Assembly: GCF_024139115.2 (NCBI RefSeq)
Contig: NC_085140.1
Location: 429,349,240-429,413,239 of the forward strand
DNA: 64,000 bases
Origin: Armigeres subalbatus
Lineage: Eukaryota > Arthropoda > Insecta > Diptera > Culicidae
Direction: 5' to 3'
The position numbers were made by a program, and so were the translations under genes. Shown piece by piece: positions 9,274-22,460 of this stretch (the stretch's first letter is position 1; every line of letters starts with the position of its first letter). The notes under the pieces are model-generated. The model made no database searches. It was not told where the DNA came from and saw only the letters and a list, made by a program, of their open reading frames with translations.

Positions 9274-11904
9274 TCAATGCATTCCAGCTAATATACATAC
9301 TTCATAAGCATGATATAATACTTCTTATTCAAATATACAAATACTCAGATCAAATCAGATCAATTCCGTATAAACATACTCCAGATAGAGGTGCATTCCT
9401 TCCAGTGCAAACTTCATTGTTCCGAAAATATGTTTGCTCTGCTGATGCAGCAACCCAAAATGAAATCCGGCAAAACAATCCAACCAATTTGGTCAAACAA
9501 ATCTTGTTGCTGCTGAGTCATGTTTCCGCTCGAGTAAAACAGCTCGGCAACAGCTTATTGGAATACTTTATTCCACCCCTGCTCCCGATTCCACAGGCAG
9601 ATGCCCTGGAAAGCTCCCACTCGTGGATTCGTCTGCGCTGTTCTGCATTCCGAATTTGGTGTGTTTTACAACTATCGAGAAACAGTAAGCAAATTCGAAC
9701 GAGCAATGGAGCGCACTTTTCCTTATCGCACGCCCCTCAAGGGCTAGTGTCCTTCTTGCAACTCGCAAGAACGACAACACCACTGGAAATAATATTAAAG
9801 ACAGTCAGTAGACGTGATGTTTATCATAAATTGATATTTCAATGTTCATAGTTTTGATAACTAAACTGATGAACGTTAATGTAACAATTAACAGAATGCA
9901 GTTTCTGAAACCTATATAAGACAAAATGTATTAACACCTATGAACGACCATATTAAAGATTTACCTGCGGATCACTTAAATTGAAACAAAAGTTGAGCTC
10001 ATACCCAATTGTAAATGATTGAATCCGCAGAATCCGAAATCCTAGCCCGAAATTAGCCCATTTGACACAAACATCACGTCTGTCTTTATGCTTATTTCCA
10101 AGGGTGTGCCACGACTAGAGCTGGAGCAATTTTTCTCCTCTCAAATGGTTGAGTTCCGGGAAATACATGACTGGAATTCCTGAACGCATTCTGCTTACGG
10201 GTTGGTTCCGTTTCTGCTCGGTGCTCAACCCCTTTTTCCTGGTCAAATCGTTGGTTTAGTGGTTGAGGTTGAGGATGCGGACCGGGGCGCTGGGAGTGAA
10301 ATAAATGCGAAACAACTTGTAGGAACGGAACCACTATCCGTTCAATCTTGAAGAGCGGAATGAGTGCCAGTGAAAGCAGCTTTGCCGGAGGGTGTGGGGA
10401 AGTGTGTTGCTGCCTCATAAGCATTAAAGTAGATTCAGAAGAGGCCACTCAAGTCACAAGTGTGCTCGTGAAAGGCCTCAAGTGAGCGAGTACCGGTGAT
10501 GGTCGAGATAAAATGATCTCCTATCACGAAATAGCGAACGGCAAATTATGAAAATTAAGTGCCATGATTTAGTCTCGCCCTCGCTCGCCTAAGCACAAAT
10601 GTGAGCGTGGGTTGTAAGGGGATTGTAAGTGCGTGTTGATGGTTGCGGAAATTGGTTCAGATTTTGTTCGTGATTAGGTTTGTAATATTAGAACCATTAT
10701 TTATCTCGGTAAATATTTACAGCGATGTAGTTGATATGGTGCGCATTTTAAAAGTTTTGGGTTGATTTTATCACTTTTGCTAAGGCATCAAACCAGATAT
10801 AGTCGAGTCTTTTTAAGCACCGTTAGCAGGAAACCAAATTTCAGGATGTAAAAACGTATGAGTACTAGGTGTTGGCCGCAGGTGGAGGAATTGCACCCTT
10901 ACGAGAATCAATCAACCCAAACTAAATTAGATCTCGGTGACGTGCCTACATGATGCCATCAATTTTCGGGAGGTGCCTACAAAATCATCAAAATTGAACT
11001 GCTCAAAAAGGTCACACCGTAGAGCACTCTCTCATATTTTATCTCAAAAATGCAGCTTCAGGGATCAAACCCATCTGAAGCAACGTCACAACTCGCAAGG
11101 TGAATAATTCGGCACAATTCATTCTCTACGACTGCCGTTTAGCTCCCTTTCACACTTTGACTGCCGATTCGCCCAGAAGAAGGACTCAATTAGGCACCCG
11201 GTGCACGAAATTGCCATTTATCATCATCATTGTTGTGGCTTTGAAGCTCACCGCACTTCGCTCGATACCTACCTGCTCTCATCTGGCGGGACAGCAGCGA
11301 ACTGAACACCACAGTACCGGGCGGTGGTGTCCATGTCTACCGTCGGTCCTTTTGAACCAGTCACTAGTTGGACCATGGCCATGGCTACTGGGCGGAAAAA
11401 TGACTCCGAGCGTAGGAGATATCCCAGCTCGATCCAACCCAACGCTCACCAATTTGGTCAAGATGAAGTATCCAATTATTCTTCCGAAGTGGGAGGAAAA
11501 ATGGCGGTTTCCTCGATGGTGTATAGCCAGACCAAAGCGTAGTTCCAATTAAACGTAATGAGAATTGATTTGATTTTTTTGCTACATGGTCCCGAACAGT
11601 AAATTATTTTGTTGCCTATCTTGTAAACTATTTCTGAAATAAATATTGTACCGCTCATAAAAAAATCTACTCCTCCGCTTATTTTTAATCGCAACAAAAC
11701 ATGAGTGCGGATAAATTTTTCACATCTATGAGAGCCTTGGAAAATGATCACGAATGTTGTCTTTTTGTTGCAAGACACGAGGGCTGCGTCGTATTGTCGC
11801 AACGAGGATGTCGGTAGCAGCAGTCTCAGCAGAAAGCGGATCATCGAGAGGCCGTCGCCAACAGCAGCAGCACTCAAGAAAAAAATCCATGCAATGTTCG
11901 GACC
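9274..11904. other. Gene-free, apparently single-copy stretch
   Basis: No recognisable exon or transposon. A 118-residue minus-strand frame (10092-10448) and a 150-residue plus-strand frame (11100-11552) are open but show no family motif. GC content is higher near 10090-10450 and 11100-11550, so regulatory or untranslated exon sequence is possible. Confidence 0.4.
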
Positions 11905-12006
11905 ACCGTTTGGTTGCTCTTAGTGACTAGAAAGGCGCATTGTGAAAGGAAATTAGGTTATTTTCAGGACCAACATGTTATAAGAAGAAAGGGTTAATTG
12001 CAAAAT
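11905..12006 (+). repeat. Degenerate copy of the histone-stem-loop repeat
   Basis: Shares AAAGGCGCATTGTGAAA, then GGTTATTTTCAGGACC (11956-11971), then AGAAGAAAGGGTTAATTGC with the units at 33326-35310. The stem-loop has one change from the histone consensus. Short and isolated. Confidence 0.6.
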
Positions 12007-12069
12007 GAATCACCCACTTTGAGCGTGCATACAGTGGCACACTAGGAGATAACTTTCTGAAATCAGTAA

Positions 12070-12230
12070 GGCGAAAGGCATCTAAGGTTCGATTTCTCAA
12101 AATTAAGCACCTTCATTGAAAAAATATTTGGTAGGCGTAGTAGCGGACACCTTCCTACACAACTGGTACCAAATAGTTTCTCGTGAAAAGTTCCTGCTTT
12201 TGAGAAATCCCGCCTTAGATGCCTTTCGCC
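12070..12230. mobile_element. 161-bp foldback MITE
   Basis: The left arm GGCGAAAGGCATCTAAGG and the right arm CCTTAGATGCCTTTCGCC are inverse complements; the match continues with ATTTCTCAAAA / TTTTGAGAAAT. A flanking TA on each side (GTA..., ...CATA) may be the target duplication. Confidence 0.7.
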
Positions 12231-14674
12231 ATACAAATTTCTGGTGGTTAAGGCCACCATCTCGTGGGTTTGCGCTTGGAACAGTGTATATGGGAGAGTA
12301 TCGTAATGCTGATTTTAGAGCAACTATTTTGACTAAACTGATTGACATATTCGACCACCGAAACAATCACTACATCAGACATTTGATATTACATATTTGA
12401 AATGCGTGAAAAACAATGTGAAAGTTTTTCCGGGATTTTACAGGATACAATTTTACCACCCAACGGTTTTTCCCGCGAATTTCGCAAAATTCAAAGTGAT
12501 GACATATGTATTTTTATGTTGTAAGCTGTTGACAAAAGTCAATAGGATGTGTATGTTCCATTACTTGTGCAAATAAATTCAATTTCCTGGGAAAAACTAC
12601 GAATTTCCCAAGTCAGGTCAATCAAAAGTTTAACCCGTATCGGCCTGAGTGAAAGAAAAAAAATCAAATCACTGCTATTTCGTCATTTTTTGTCGTATTG
12701 GCCTGGTTTTATCACTGATCTGTTCGTACGGATCCCAGAATACAGAATACATGTTGGGACTTGTGATGTGGTCCTCCTATCCGGAGTTATGCCGGTAGGT
12801 CACTGGGTCAGATGCAGTAAATTTGACCACAACTTCCTTTTCTGGCTCTATAAGTCCAACAAAATGTTACTTTTTTAGTCTCAATTCATATAATTTCGGT
12901 AGATTTATATGTAGGGATTATGTCAGAACCAAAACTAATGGTGACACCTGTTCCAGAAATTGCCAACAACGCGGTTTTCTTCGAACTGACCCTTCAGGAA
13001 CCGGCTCAAAATGGACAGTTTAAAAATTAAAAATTTTGCTCCACACTAGCAATATGGGTATCAATCTTCAGCATTTTGGAAGACTAGTGGAATTATGACA
13101 TCCTGATATGATTTTGGGGATATTGGCCACACTGGGGCCAGTTCCGAGGCCCTTGGGGAAACCTCCAGGGGCACCAAAATCGGCCATTTTCAAGATATCA
13201 CAAACTTTGGCAATATTGGTATCAAACATCAGCATTTTGCAAGACGAGTGAGTGAGAGTGAGACGGAATTTATTCTAACTCCGGAGAAGGAATAAAAAAT
13301 ATTCAAAAAATTAAAAAAATCATCTCGAAGTGTATAATAATGAAATCAATAAAAATCTTTCAGCATAATTTCAATATCTCATAAGATTTCCCTGGTTTTC
13401 CCGGATCTTACATGAATTGGTGATGCGTAAGGAAGAGCGAAAGAGGGAAGCGAAGGAAATATAAACGTAACGTTCCGATCTTTGACGACCAGTATGATAC
13501 AAGGACCTCTGTCGGCGCGATCTATCCACGTATACGAGGGGATCTTCGATAATGTGAGCAAGCTGCGTATTTGAATGTTTTCCGTATCATCATAATGATT
13601 TATGTGAGTATGTGAGCGAAAATTAACAGGAGAAAGCTTTATAAGCAATTTTGTCATGTGGAGTAGTACTATTGTTACTCAAACGAATAATACATAGTTT
13701 TTAATTTGTTATATTCACCAAAAGACATTGCATAATTCTGAATTCTGCATGAAAATTATGTTACAGAGACCTACATTGCTATTTCGATCGAGTCATGCTG
13801 AATTCTCATACCGGGAATATGAATATTATAAACATTATCAGCTGCAATGTAGCATAAGCTGCCCCCTCAGCCATACGCAGTGGATTAAAATGTACTGTCT
13901 TGAACTGTAAATCTGTTGATGGTCACGTGTTGCATGTGTGACGGTCATGTAACACAAATTATTGTAGCATGACAGAAAAAAAGTCATGAGCTACCGTGAC
14001 ATTTTTCTATGCGACATAATATGTGTCACAAAAGAATCGAATGGAATATATTTTTGAAGGTGATGAATGCATCACTAATGGAGCTAAATATTTGAAAATA
14101 ATACAGTTAATTATACGCTGTGCTCGCTTTTTGTGCTTTCTTTACGGATTTTGGGATTCGTAAGTTTAATTTCCTATTTTCCGGGTATTGGCCACCCGAA
14201 ATGAACAATAATTACAATATTATGAGAACTCAATTTGCATATTCACAGCAAGTGAAAGATTTAAGAAAGATGAACGGTTTACGCTAATTTATACAAAATA
14301 TTTTTTTCTTTCCCGCGAGTAAAAACCACTAGAAATCGATTTCGCTGAGCCGTTTCTTACGTTTGTTTTAAAATTCCCGTTCGCGGATTATCGATATTGA
14401 TTTATTAGCTTTTTTCGGCGTGCGTCTTTTTCAAAATCAATTAGGATTATTTGAAAAAAAAAAAAATCAGAAATATGACCATAACATGTGTCCTTGAAAG
14501 TGTTGATTCTGATATTTTTTCAAGAAGTATGCTGTTTGTGCTGACGACGTTCGTTCTCACATTTAAAATTCTAAGCTAACATCTAGCGTTGACTACGACT
14601 TCAGCATATGTGACTACCATATTATCAATAAACGGATCGCTATCCTAAACTGCAATCAGGTTACGAATTATGCA
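12231..14674. other. Gene-free stretch with a 163-bp direct repeat
   Basis: GCAATATGGGTATCAATC at 13049 recurs as GCAATATTGGTATCAAAC at 13212 together with CAGCATTTTG.AAGAC, a spacing of 163 bp. The rest, including AT-rich runs and a poly-A near 14453, shows no gene. Confidence 0.45.
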
Positions 14675-15070
14675 ACGTACACACCAGTCAAGCAGTTTGA
14701 CGAACATTGACTCCGCCCCCAAGAAAACGCTTCGGTTGCTTCTTTGTTTGAACGTGTGTGAAGTTGTTCGAACAACCATTTGACAGTTGGCGGCTCGGTT
14801 GGATAAAATTAAAACGTTTCGATTTTGGTTTGAGTTGTCGGGGGTGGAGTCAAGGTTCGCCGAACATATTCGAGCATTTGTAGTGAAGATGCACAAACCC
14901 CCATATATTTTTTGAAGGTTGGTGCTCAAGCTGTCGCTTCGGTCGTTCGTGTGTGATATTGTTGGTCGAATAAATTGATTGTTCGTGCCGCTGTTGGTAA
15001 AACTTGATGGATGTTTGAATAAACGAGAGGTGGAGTCAATGTTGGTCAAACTGCTTGACCGTGTGTACGT
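14675..15070 (-). mobile_element. 396-bp MITE (same family as 59111-59506)
   Basis: Inverted ends ACGTACACACCAGTCAAGCA and its inverse TGCTTGACCGTGTGTACGT. The interior, read on the minus strand, matches 59111-59506 throughout, and both copies are exactly 396 bp. Apparent open frames are translations of the MITE and not proteins. Confidence 0.8.
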
Positions 15071-15868
15071 TCCATTATACCTCTATCAATCATTTCGTTA
15101 CCACCTGGGAGCTGCGGACTCGATCGATTCTAATTTTCAAGATATTTTGCTTGAAACCCGCAAATTTCCTCTCAGTGTTAAATGTACACGCTACGATTTT
15201 CTCACATTGAATTATCATTATGTGTATCTTTTAAAAATTAATTTTAAAGATTTCGTTGATTTAATGCATTGCATAAAATAATGTGCCGATCGTAAAATTA
15301 AATCTTGCTGTTCACGTATAAAAAATCCTCGATAGGTTTGAAACGACACTAAATAATTGTGTTTGGTTAGAAATAAACTACAATTAGTATGAGTTGATTT
15401 ACACGGGTACTCTCTCGACTGCGCTCAAAAGGCTCACAAACTCTCTCGATGCGATGGATACTTTTTGACAGCTTGCTTTGGAGATTTTTTGACAATCGTT
15501 TTGACTCTATCCGCAGCACCCAGGTTACCACGATCTATAGTGCCGTGATCCGGGGGAAAATTGATAAGTTTTTTAATTGTTTTGTACATATTTCCTCCGT
15601 AAGTGGCTTTTGTCATATTTTTAAAACGAGTACTGCTACATGTGTAACTTATTAGGCAATTGTTCTTGATTATTTGATAATTTTAAACTTGTTTTAAAAA
15701 TCTTTTTTGGTGGAGTTTTTTGACTCTTCAATTTGGGGTAACTTTGATCATCAAACGTTTCAATCATTTATCTATGTATGAAGCAAGCGTCGCTAAATGC
15801 CTTAAGGTAGGCAATTATAGTTAGAATGCATCGATTGTTGGGACTCATCATCACCGCTAGTGGAATTA
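15071..15868. other. Gene-free stretch
   Basis: AT-rich sequence without recognisable exon, RNA gene or repeat structure. Confidence 0.4.
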
Positions 15869-16753
15869 GGGGTAACTGGGGTAATATGCACCCCCGGGGC
15901 AAACTTTTTAGCATATTCGGCGATGTTCCAGGAATATTTTTATTAATGTTTACTACTGGATCACTAGTTAGAGATCCGAACTACATGCGCTGTAGTAAAT
16001 ACTCTGGAAAAACTGCTGAAAATGTATTCAAAAATGCAAATAGGTCGTTTTGCCCCGAGGGTGCATACCGTGCGGGACCGAAATCCGTACAGCACCGAAA
16101 TCCGTCCACCTCATGAGATATCAATAAATTAAGAGAGGTTAAAGGTAATTAATGTAGGAATAATTAATCTTATTCTGTTCAGATACTTGACAGTACGCTT
16201 TTAGGGCATAGAATGGGAAAGAAGGCTTTGAAATTAAAACAACAAAAATCAAAAACAAATCTCCACCCACCAAACGCGGAGTTTGTGCCGCCATCTTGTT
16301 TTCGGGTAAAGCATAATTGCACCAAAAGTAACTGTGTTTTAATTGATAATTGCAAATCATTACATAAGATAAGCGGAATACAAATCGACGGGATCGCTTC
16401 TCAAGGTGCATATCGAACTATTTACAGTGGTCGTTTAGTCAATTAGGTAGTTTCAATTTAGATATTTAGTTAAGAAATAGCTGAACGGATTTTGATCCTT
16501 TGATTCGAAATCCGTCCACGGTGGACGGATTTCGAGTCAGGAGTAGTTGAGATTTAATTCATTATTTTATCATGTTTTTCGTAGTTTTTAATGAGTAAAT
16601 GTGAAATACTTCAAAAGTAGAAGTCTTCATGCGCCTGTGTCAATGACAAGCGTTTCATTTACATTCTATTCCTATTTTCTAATGACTTTTTCATATACGA
16701 AGGTGCTTAAGTGTACGGATTTCGATGCTCCACGGTATTACCCCAGTTTCCCC
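15869..16753. mobile_element. TIR element, GGGGTAACTGGGGTAATA ends
   Basis: The left end GGGGTAACTGGGGTAATA (15869-15886) is mirrored by TATTACCCCAGTTTCCCC (16736-16753). The interior beginning TGCACCCCCGGGGCAAA and ATCCGAACTACATGCGCTGT recurs at 45332 and 57573, so it is a family. A perfect 14-bp inverted repeat (16506-16534) and further copies of CGAAATCCGT lie inside. No transposase. Confidence 0.65.
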
Positions 16754-18137
16754 AACCTGCGTTTTCAGCAATAAAAATCAAAATTTTGAAATAAAAAAAG
16801 TGGTTTAACCAAGAAAATAAGATTACTTATCACACAATTATAGGTACGTACCTAATTTTTTTGTTATTATATTGGTTTTTAGTGCTTTTTTTAAATATAC
16901 CTATCTAGAAATATCATATTTTATTTAGATTAGATAATCAAAAACAGGTTAAAAATAAATCTGGCTCGAATAGTTGAAATATTGAATTATTTAAAAGATT
17001 TTTGGGCCTGTAAAAACGTTCTTTAAAGTATATAAAGTGTAAATATATAAGAAGTGAAGATTTATTGTTTTGAGAAATCTTACTCGGGATACAAAATGAC
17101 GATACACTCAGTACGAAAGTGAATTCTCCGAGGTTTGAACCCCCTCCCCTATGAAAAATTGTTTCATTATAAATTATTTTTTGTTCTTACCGCACCCGCT
17201 ATAAGCCTTTACGTAATAAGAGTGCGGCCCAAAAGCAGCCAAACGAAACAAATTGTTTATTAATATTCTTTTTCTATAAGCATCATAGCTTTTATGACTG
17301 CTCAGAACATTCATTTTGCACTACCATCATAATAGATAGCGATACATTCACAGGCGGCACGAATATTGTCACATGATAAGAACGACTCGCGGGTAATACA
17401 TTCATTGCCATGAATGGCATGTGTCTACAACACTATAATTGTCACAAGAGAATGTTGTGCAACATTATGTCCGGTACAAACAATGTGACATGATAATAGC
17501 AACAAAAATGTACTGTACGAATCACTGGCCATACGATCTTGTCACCGCAACATCCATGTAACAATCTAGCAAACCTCAACATATTTTCAATAGGGCAAAA
17601 TACGATCGTGAAACATACATTTTTTTCATGTAATTAATATTACTGCCCTCTATATAAAGTTTTAAAAGTAAGTCCATATCCACCGGAATGCAAACATTAA
17701 AGAAAATACATTTGGAAAGGAGACTTAGTTCATATGGGTAACGGGTAACACAATGATCGCAAAAAATATGTTCAAAAATATGTCCAGTATTTTATCCTTT
17801 GTATGTAGATACCGACGATCGTGCTATCCACAGTTCGGAATTTTAATTTTGCGTTGCATGAAATTGTTTGATTAGGAAGGATTAGTCCGTTAGTCGTTCT
17901 GCACACAGCTTGAGCAACGGTTGTTTGGAACAGTTCCAGCATGATACATTTTGAAAATTTCAGAATTTCGAATAATGGAATTTCAAAGATGAGAACATTA
18001 GAATCACAGAATTTAGAATTCTAAGATTTCAGAATCGATTGAAAAATGAAGCAAATAAGACAAATAAGACAAATAAGACAAATTTATTTTTTTATTTATT
18101 TTGCTTATTTCATCTGACTGTGTTGTCTACATGAAAA
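16754..18137. other. Gene-free AT-rich stretch
   Basis: No exon seen. A short tandem of ATAAGACAA (three to four copies) lies at 18055-18082. Confidence 0.4.
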
Positions 18138-19108
18138 CCCAAGTAACAATTTCCATGCTTCTTGGATTTATCTAATTCTTATTGCGGACTTATGACAGCA
18201 ATCACCAAGCTGATTGCTCAGTTTTATTGGCGCTCTTATTGCTATCAATAAACCTCCCATAAATCTGCTGAAAAAAGCTTCAAACGTCAAATGCCTATTG
18301 ACCATATGAACAGATCTATGGTAGTGATGAAGAGCGTAATAAATCCAATTTTCAATGCTCGAATAAAGCTACAATTTTTGGTCATAATGTGGTCAAATGA
18401 ATTACCCCCATAAGAATGTTTGTATTGGGAAGAGTTTATGACGGTGTTTTTTCTGATCAAATTCCATGATGGCCATATTGGAAAAAGAAAAACATTTCGC
18501 AGTCAGTGAAATATATCACTGAAATGCATGGTTTATCGAAATTTTTACCTCTTATCATACATTTACCGATAAATAATTTGATTAATTAATAGTTTTGGCA
18601 AAAATACTAATCGATTTAGTGGACATCCTAGATGTTGTGGTAATCAATCTTTTCTATTTAATGCCCTGTACTACGTTATATGGCCGTCGCTTGGTGGTCA
18701 ACCTTATTGGTTCACAACCTTTGACCATAAAATCGGAAGCGCACATCTTTCACTGGTTCTGAATGAAAAAAAAAACTGAAATAAAATATTATTTTGTTGT
18801 TATCATAATAATTTTCATAAACAATCCATTTTGTTATTATTTTTCGGCAAAGATTTGTTTCTTTTTTTTCAAAAGCAACATTTTGACAGCTGCCGCAGCC
18901 AAATTCCCTTTTTTGCGGGTGGTTTAAAAGGGTTTCTAAATGCTCTTAGGTTTATAGTGGTTATCTGGAGAGGGCCACTTGGCAATATCTTACTCTTATA
19001 GTGGTCATCAGAAGGTTGCCGTGTATTATTCGGTTTTATTGTTAGATCTTATAAATTGATCTTGAAAACCATTCTTAGAGCGGAATAAAACTTAAAATGT
19101 TACTTGGG
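18138..19108. mobile_element. TIR element, CCCAAGTAACA ends
   Basis: CCCAAGTAACA at 18138-18148 faces TGTTACTTGGG at 19098-19108. Interior AT-rich with TTTATAGTGGTTATCTGG and CTTATAGTGGTCATCAG as an imperfect direct repeat (18952, 18996). About 970 bp, no protein seen; the target duplication is not clear. Confidence 0.55.
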
Positions 19109-19805
19109 AATGGGACAAGATTCTGCGTCGAATGCAATCTGATGCGAGAGACCTGAAAAGCACACATATTGCACATCAATCACAATAACTTATATATGAC
19201 CCGATTCAGTCATAATATGGTTACTGCAACCAGATTTGTTGAACTTGTGTTGCTTGGGGAATAGATGAAGTCTAAGTGCTAAAAAAGTGTGCTAGACTTT
19301 TTTGAACTCTTTTTCACAATGAAAAGTAATTTTACCATAACTTCTAAGCCCATAGTCCGATCTGGCCAATTTTCAATAAGAATCAATGAGACATTCTGCG
19401 TCGAATGCAACTTGTTGTGAGCAAATCGGTTAAGGATAAGTGCCCGAAAAATGAGTGACATTTTTTACGCGATTTTTTCGTACGAATTTGTATTTTGGCC
19501 ATAACATTCGATCCCATAGTCCGATCTAGCCAATTTCAAATAGGAAATAATGGGACAGGATCCTGCGTCGAATGCAACTTGTTGCAAGCAAATCGGTTGA
19601 GGATAAGTGTCCGAAAAATGAGTGACATTTTTTACGCGATTTTTTCGTACGAATTTGTATTTTGGCCATAACTTTCGATCCCATAGTCCGAATTTCAAAT
19701 AGGAAACAATGGGACAGGATTCTGCGTCGAATGCAACTTGTTGCAAGCAAATCGGTTGAGGATAAGTGCCTGAAAAATGAGTGACATTTTTTGAATAGTT
19801 TTGCG

Positions 19806-19831
19806 CGCACACACACACATACACACACACA
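19806..19831. repeat. (CA)n microsatellite 1
   Basis: CA dinucleotide run joining the first 167-bp array to its tail. Confidence 0.9.
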
Positions 19832-19964
19832 GACATCACCTCAATTCGTCGAACTGAGTCGATTGGTATAGAACACTATGGGTCTCCGGGCCTTCTATAA
19901 AAAGTTTGTTTTTGGAGCGATCATATAGCCTTTACCGTATACTTAGTATACGAGAAAGGCAAAA
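19831..19964 (+). mobile_element. Shared 3' tail, copy 1
   Basis: Reads GACATCACCTCAATTCGTCG, then ACTATGGGTCTCCGGG, then a hairpin GTATAC-TTA-GTATAC followed by GAGAAAGGCAAAA. The same tail is at 20514-20650 and, inverted, near 24157-24240, 29860-29945 and 46960-47050. Confidence 0.75.
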
Positions 19965-20446
19965 TGGTATAATTTTCGATCCCATAGTCCGATCTGGCCA
20001 ATTTCAAATAGGAAACAATGGAACAGGATTCTGCGTCGAATGCAACTTGTTGTGAGCAAATCGGTTAAGGATGTGTGCCCGAATAATGAGTGACATTTTT
20101 CACGCGATTTTTTCGTATGAATTTGTATTTTGGTCATAACTTTCGATCCCATTGTTCGATCGGGCCAATTTCAAAAAGGAAACAATGGGAAAGGATTCTG
20201 CGTCGAATGCAACTTGTTGCGAGCAAATCGGTTGAGGATAAGTGCCCGAAAAATGAGTGACATTTTTCACGCGATTTTTTTGTATGAATTTGTATTTTGG
20301 CCATAACTTCTGATCCCATAGTCCGATCTGGCCAATTTCAAATAGGAAACAATGGGACAGGATTCTGCGTCGAATGCAACTTGTTGCGAGCAAGTCGGTT
20401 GAGGATAAGTGCCCAAAAAATGAGTGACATTTTTTGAGTAGTTTTG

Positions 20447-20514
20447 CACACACACACACACACACATACACACACACATACACACACACATACACACACA
20501 CATACACACACACA
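20447..20514. repeat. (CA)n microsatellite 2
   Basis: CACACACA units interrupted regularly by TA (CACACACATA). Confidence 0.9.
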
Positions 20515-20650
20515 GACATCACCTCAATTCGTCGAACTGAGTCGATTGGTATATAACACTATGGGTCTCCGAGGCTTCTATAAAAAGTTTGTTTTTGGAG
20601 CGATCATATAGCCTTTACCGTATACTTAGTATACGAGAAAGGCAAAAAAA
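20514..20650 (+). mobile_element. Shared 3' tail, copy 2
   Basis: Near-identical to 19831-19964, including the GTATACTTAGTATAC hairpin and final GGCAAAA. Confidence 0.75.
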
Positions 20651-20698
20651 CAAAAAAATATATAAATTTAAATTATTTTAGGCTTTTAGTGGAATGTA

Positions 20699-20842
20699 TT
20701 CACTTGTCATAAGAGAAGTTTGTACTATTCCATTTATTTCTACTTTCTACTTTCTACTATTACTACTTTATTGTACCTTTAACAGATGCGTATTTCGACC
20801 TCAACAGTAAGGTCGTCTTCAGTGTCTCGTGCTAGACTCGAG
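20699..20842. mobile_element. Half of the palindromic CACTTGTCATAAGA MITE
   Basis: Matches the left arm of 56630-56889: TTCACTTGTCATAAGA, GTATTTCGACCTCAACAGTA and GTCGTCTTCAGTGTCTCGT. The right arm is missing. A short repeat TTTCTACTTTCTAC interrupts it. Confidence 0.65.
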
Positions 20843-21960
20843 TTGCCCTAAGTGGATTATTCTCATGGAAATTCATTTTTTTCAGTGTAAATTAAAATTA
20901 AAAGTACATCAAAGCGAACAAGCTGGTTTTAATTCAATTCAAATAGCGGCTTCAACTGGATGTTCATCAACGAACATTCTGCACAATACGAAATACAACA
21001 AGAATACGACTAACTTTGCAAGAGAAAAAAACCAACACCGACAATAAACAAACCGCAAATACAATTGCTAACGAATGAAAAGTAAACAAAAATAGGGAAT
21101 TCATTTCCCAACCCAACACTCATTGGTAGATGTTATGCAAATATGATGCCCTGCTGCTGACTGGCTAACCGCCTTTCGAAGTGCGCACACACAACCCTCG
21201 CTGCCCAGTGGCACCTCTCGTGTCGAGCGCAATATTTTCATCAATCAATTTATCGACTAAATTAAACATAGGCTTTCCTTTTCTCGGTCGTCCTTTCAAA
21301 CCGAAACCGAACCGGCCCGCCACGCGGTGGGTTGAGGGAGGAAATGAACGCTTTTCGTTGTGGGCTTCCGATGTGTTTCGGTGTAGTGCCGGATCGTGTA
21401 AACACTGCCCGGCAGGAAATTATTTTTAATTGACTTGACTGCTGATGTGATGGACTTTCATTGCTGCGAGACGGTCGAAAGGAGATTGATATCATGATGA
21501 TATCAATGCCCCCTCCGTGGGCTGATGAATGCGGTTGCACTGATAGGTGTTGATTCTGTACATGGGTGGACAAACAGAGGAATGGCTGTTGGTCGCACAA
21601 TGGGTCTTGGGAAACCGTCGCTGATAGTAGAACAAACACGACATTTCCTCCACGGATGTTATTCCCGTGAACTGCAACCTAAGCTGCCCAATGCATATGG
21701 AATTGCTGGTGTCCAATTTCTTACGCTATTCCTACTTACATCAACACTTTTGCTGGGTCTACTAAACATTATCTTTAGTCACTGAAATAATCCTGATTTG
21801 TTTGTTTGTTTTGCACTAAATACTTAATTCAAAATGAAAAATATGAAAAATTTAATTGCATCTCTCCAGATGAAAAATACGAAAAAGCCGGTGTGACTTA
21901 TTCGTAAGAATAAGTCCGTTCCCATTTCGGTGCAGACGTTCAATATATCATAGTCCATCA
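20843..21960. other. Gene-free stretch, partly GC-richer
   Basis: No family-matching exon. 21180-21500 is GC-richer than its surroundings and could be regulatory. Open frames here lack motifs. Confidence 0.35.
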
Positions 21961-22460
21961 CTCCCGTCCACCGTTTCATCTATAAATCAGAAGATTACAG
22001 TCTCGACAGATATTCACACGCGACAGACGGTGTGGTCTCAGAGTATCATAACTGTCGCTTCACTGCAGTCGCTTCGTCAGTCAGCCACCAGTAGTTAGTC
22101 AGATTGTTCAGCTGGAAGCCAGAGCCAACGTCCATCAGTCAACCGTGCTGACGGTGCTGCAACTCCGCAGGACCACCCGTGCCGGACAGGACAGCGCACA
22201 ATGAAGCATGAAAAGAAAACGAAGAATCCAGAAGACAGATGGCGCTCCATCATCGGCAGTTGGGGTATCACTTCATCAACGAACTGCACTGTTGGCTGTC
22301 AGATTTGCCCCCGGTCGGTCCACACTGTGTGGCACTCATCATGGCGGCCAGGCACGTTGGAAATCGCGCCAGCTCTCGAGACACACAGCCAAGCCAGTGG
22401 GGATCTGTTGAATAAAAGATTACTTGCTCTCACCAGGAGGGCCCTCACCCAATGACCATC
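21961..22460 (+). promoter_or_regulatory. Possible promoter and 5' exon
   Basis: A TATAAA box at 21981-21986 is followed by CAG- and GTC-rich sequence resembling insect 5' leaders, including TCAGTCAGCCACC at 22077. Two overlapping frames with ATGs at 22201 and 22208 follow but encode nothing I recognise. No clear splice site can be fixed. Could equally be conserved non-coding DNA. Confidence 0.22.

Larger units (their letters stand above)
19115..20650 (+). repeat. Two 167-bp tandem arrays, each ending in (CA)n and a shared tail
   Basis: The phrase TTCTGCGTCGAATGCAA (first base varies) starts near 19121, 19394, 19561, 19720, 20029, 20196 and 20363; the spacing is 167 bp within arrays (159 once, through an internal deletion). 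Each array is followed by a (CA)n run and then the same tail of about 135 bp. The long frames on the minus strand are translations of the repeat, which explains their mutual similarity. Confidence 0.85.

Noticed and set aside
10092..11552. 118- and 150-residue frames in gene-free DNA
   Set aside because: No domain, no splice or promoter support; length is within chance for this region.
19465..20522. Several mutually similar 60-140-residue minus-strand frames
   Set aside because: They are translations of the 167-bp tandem repeat; the similarity comes from DNA repetition, and the VCVYVCV parts are the (CA)n run.
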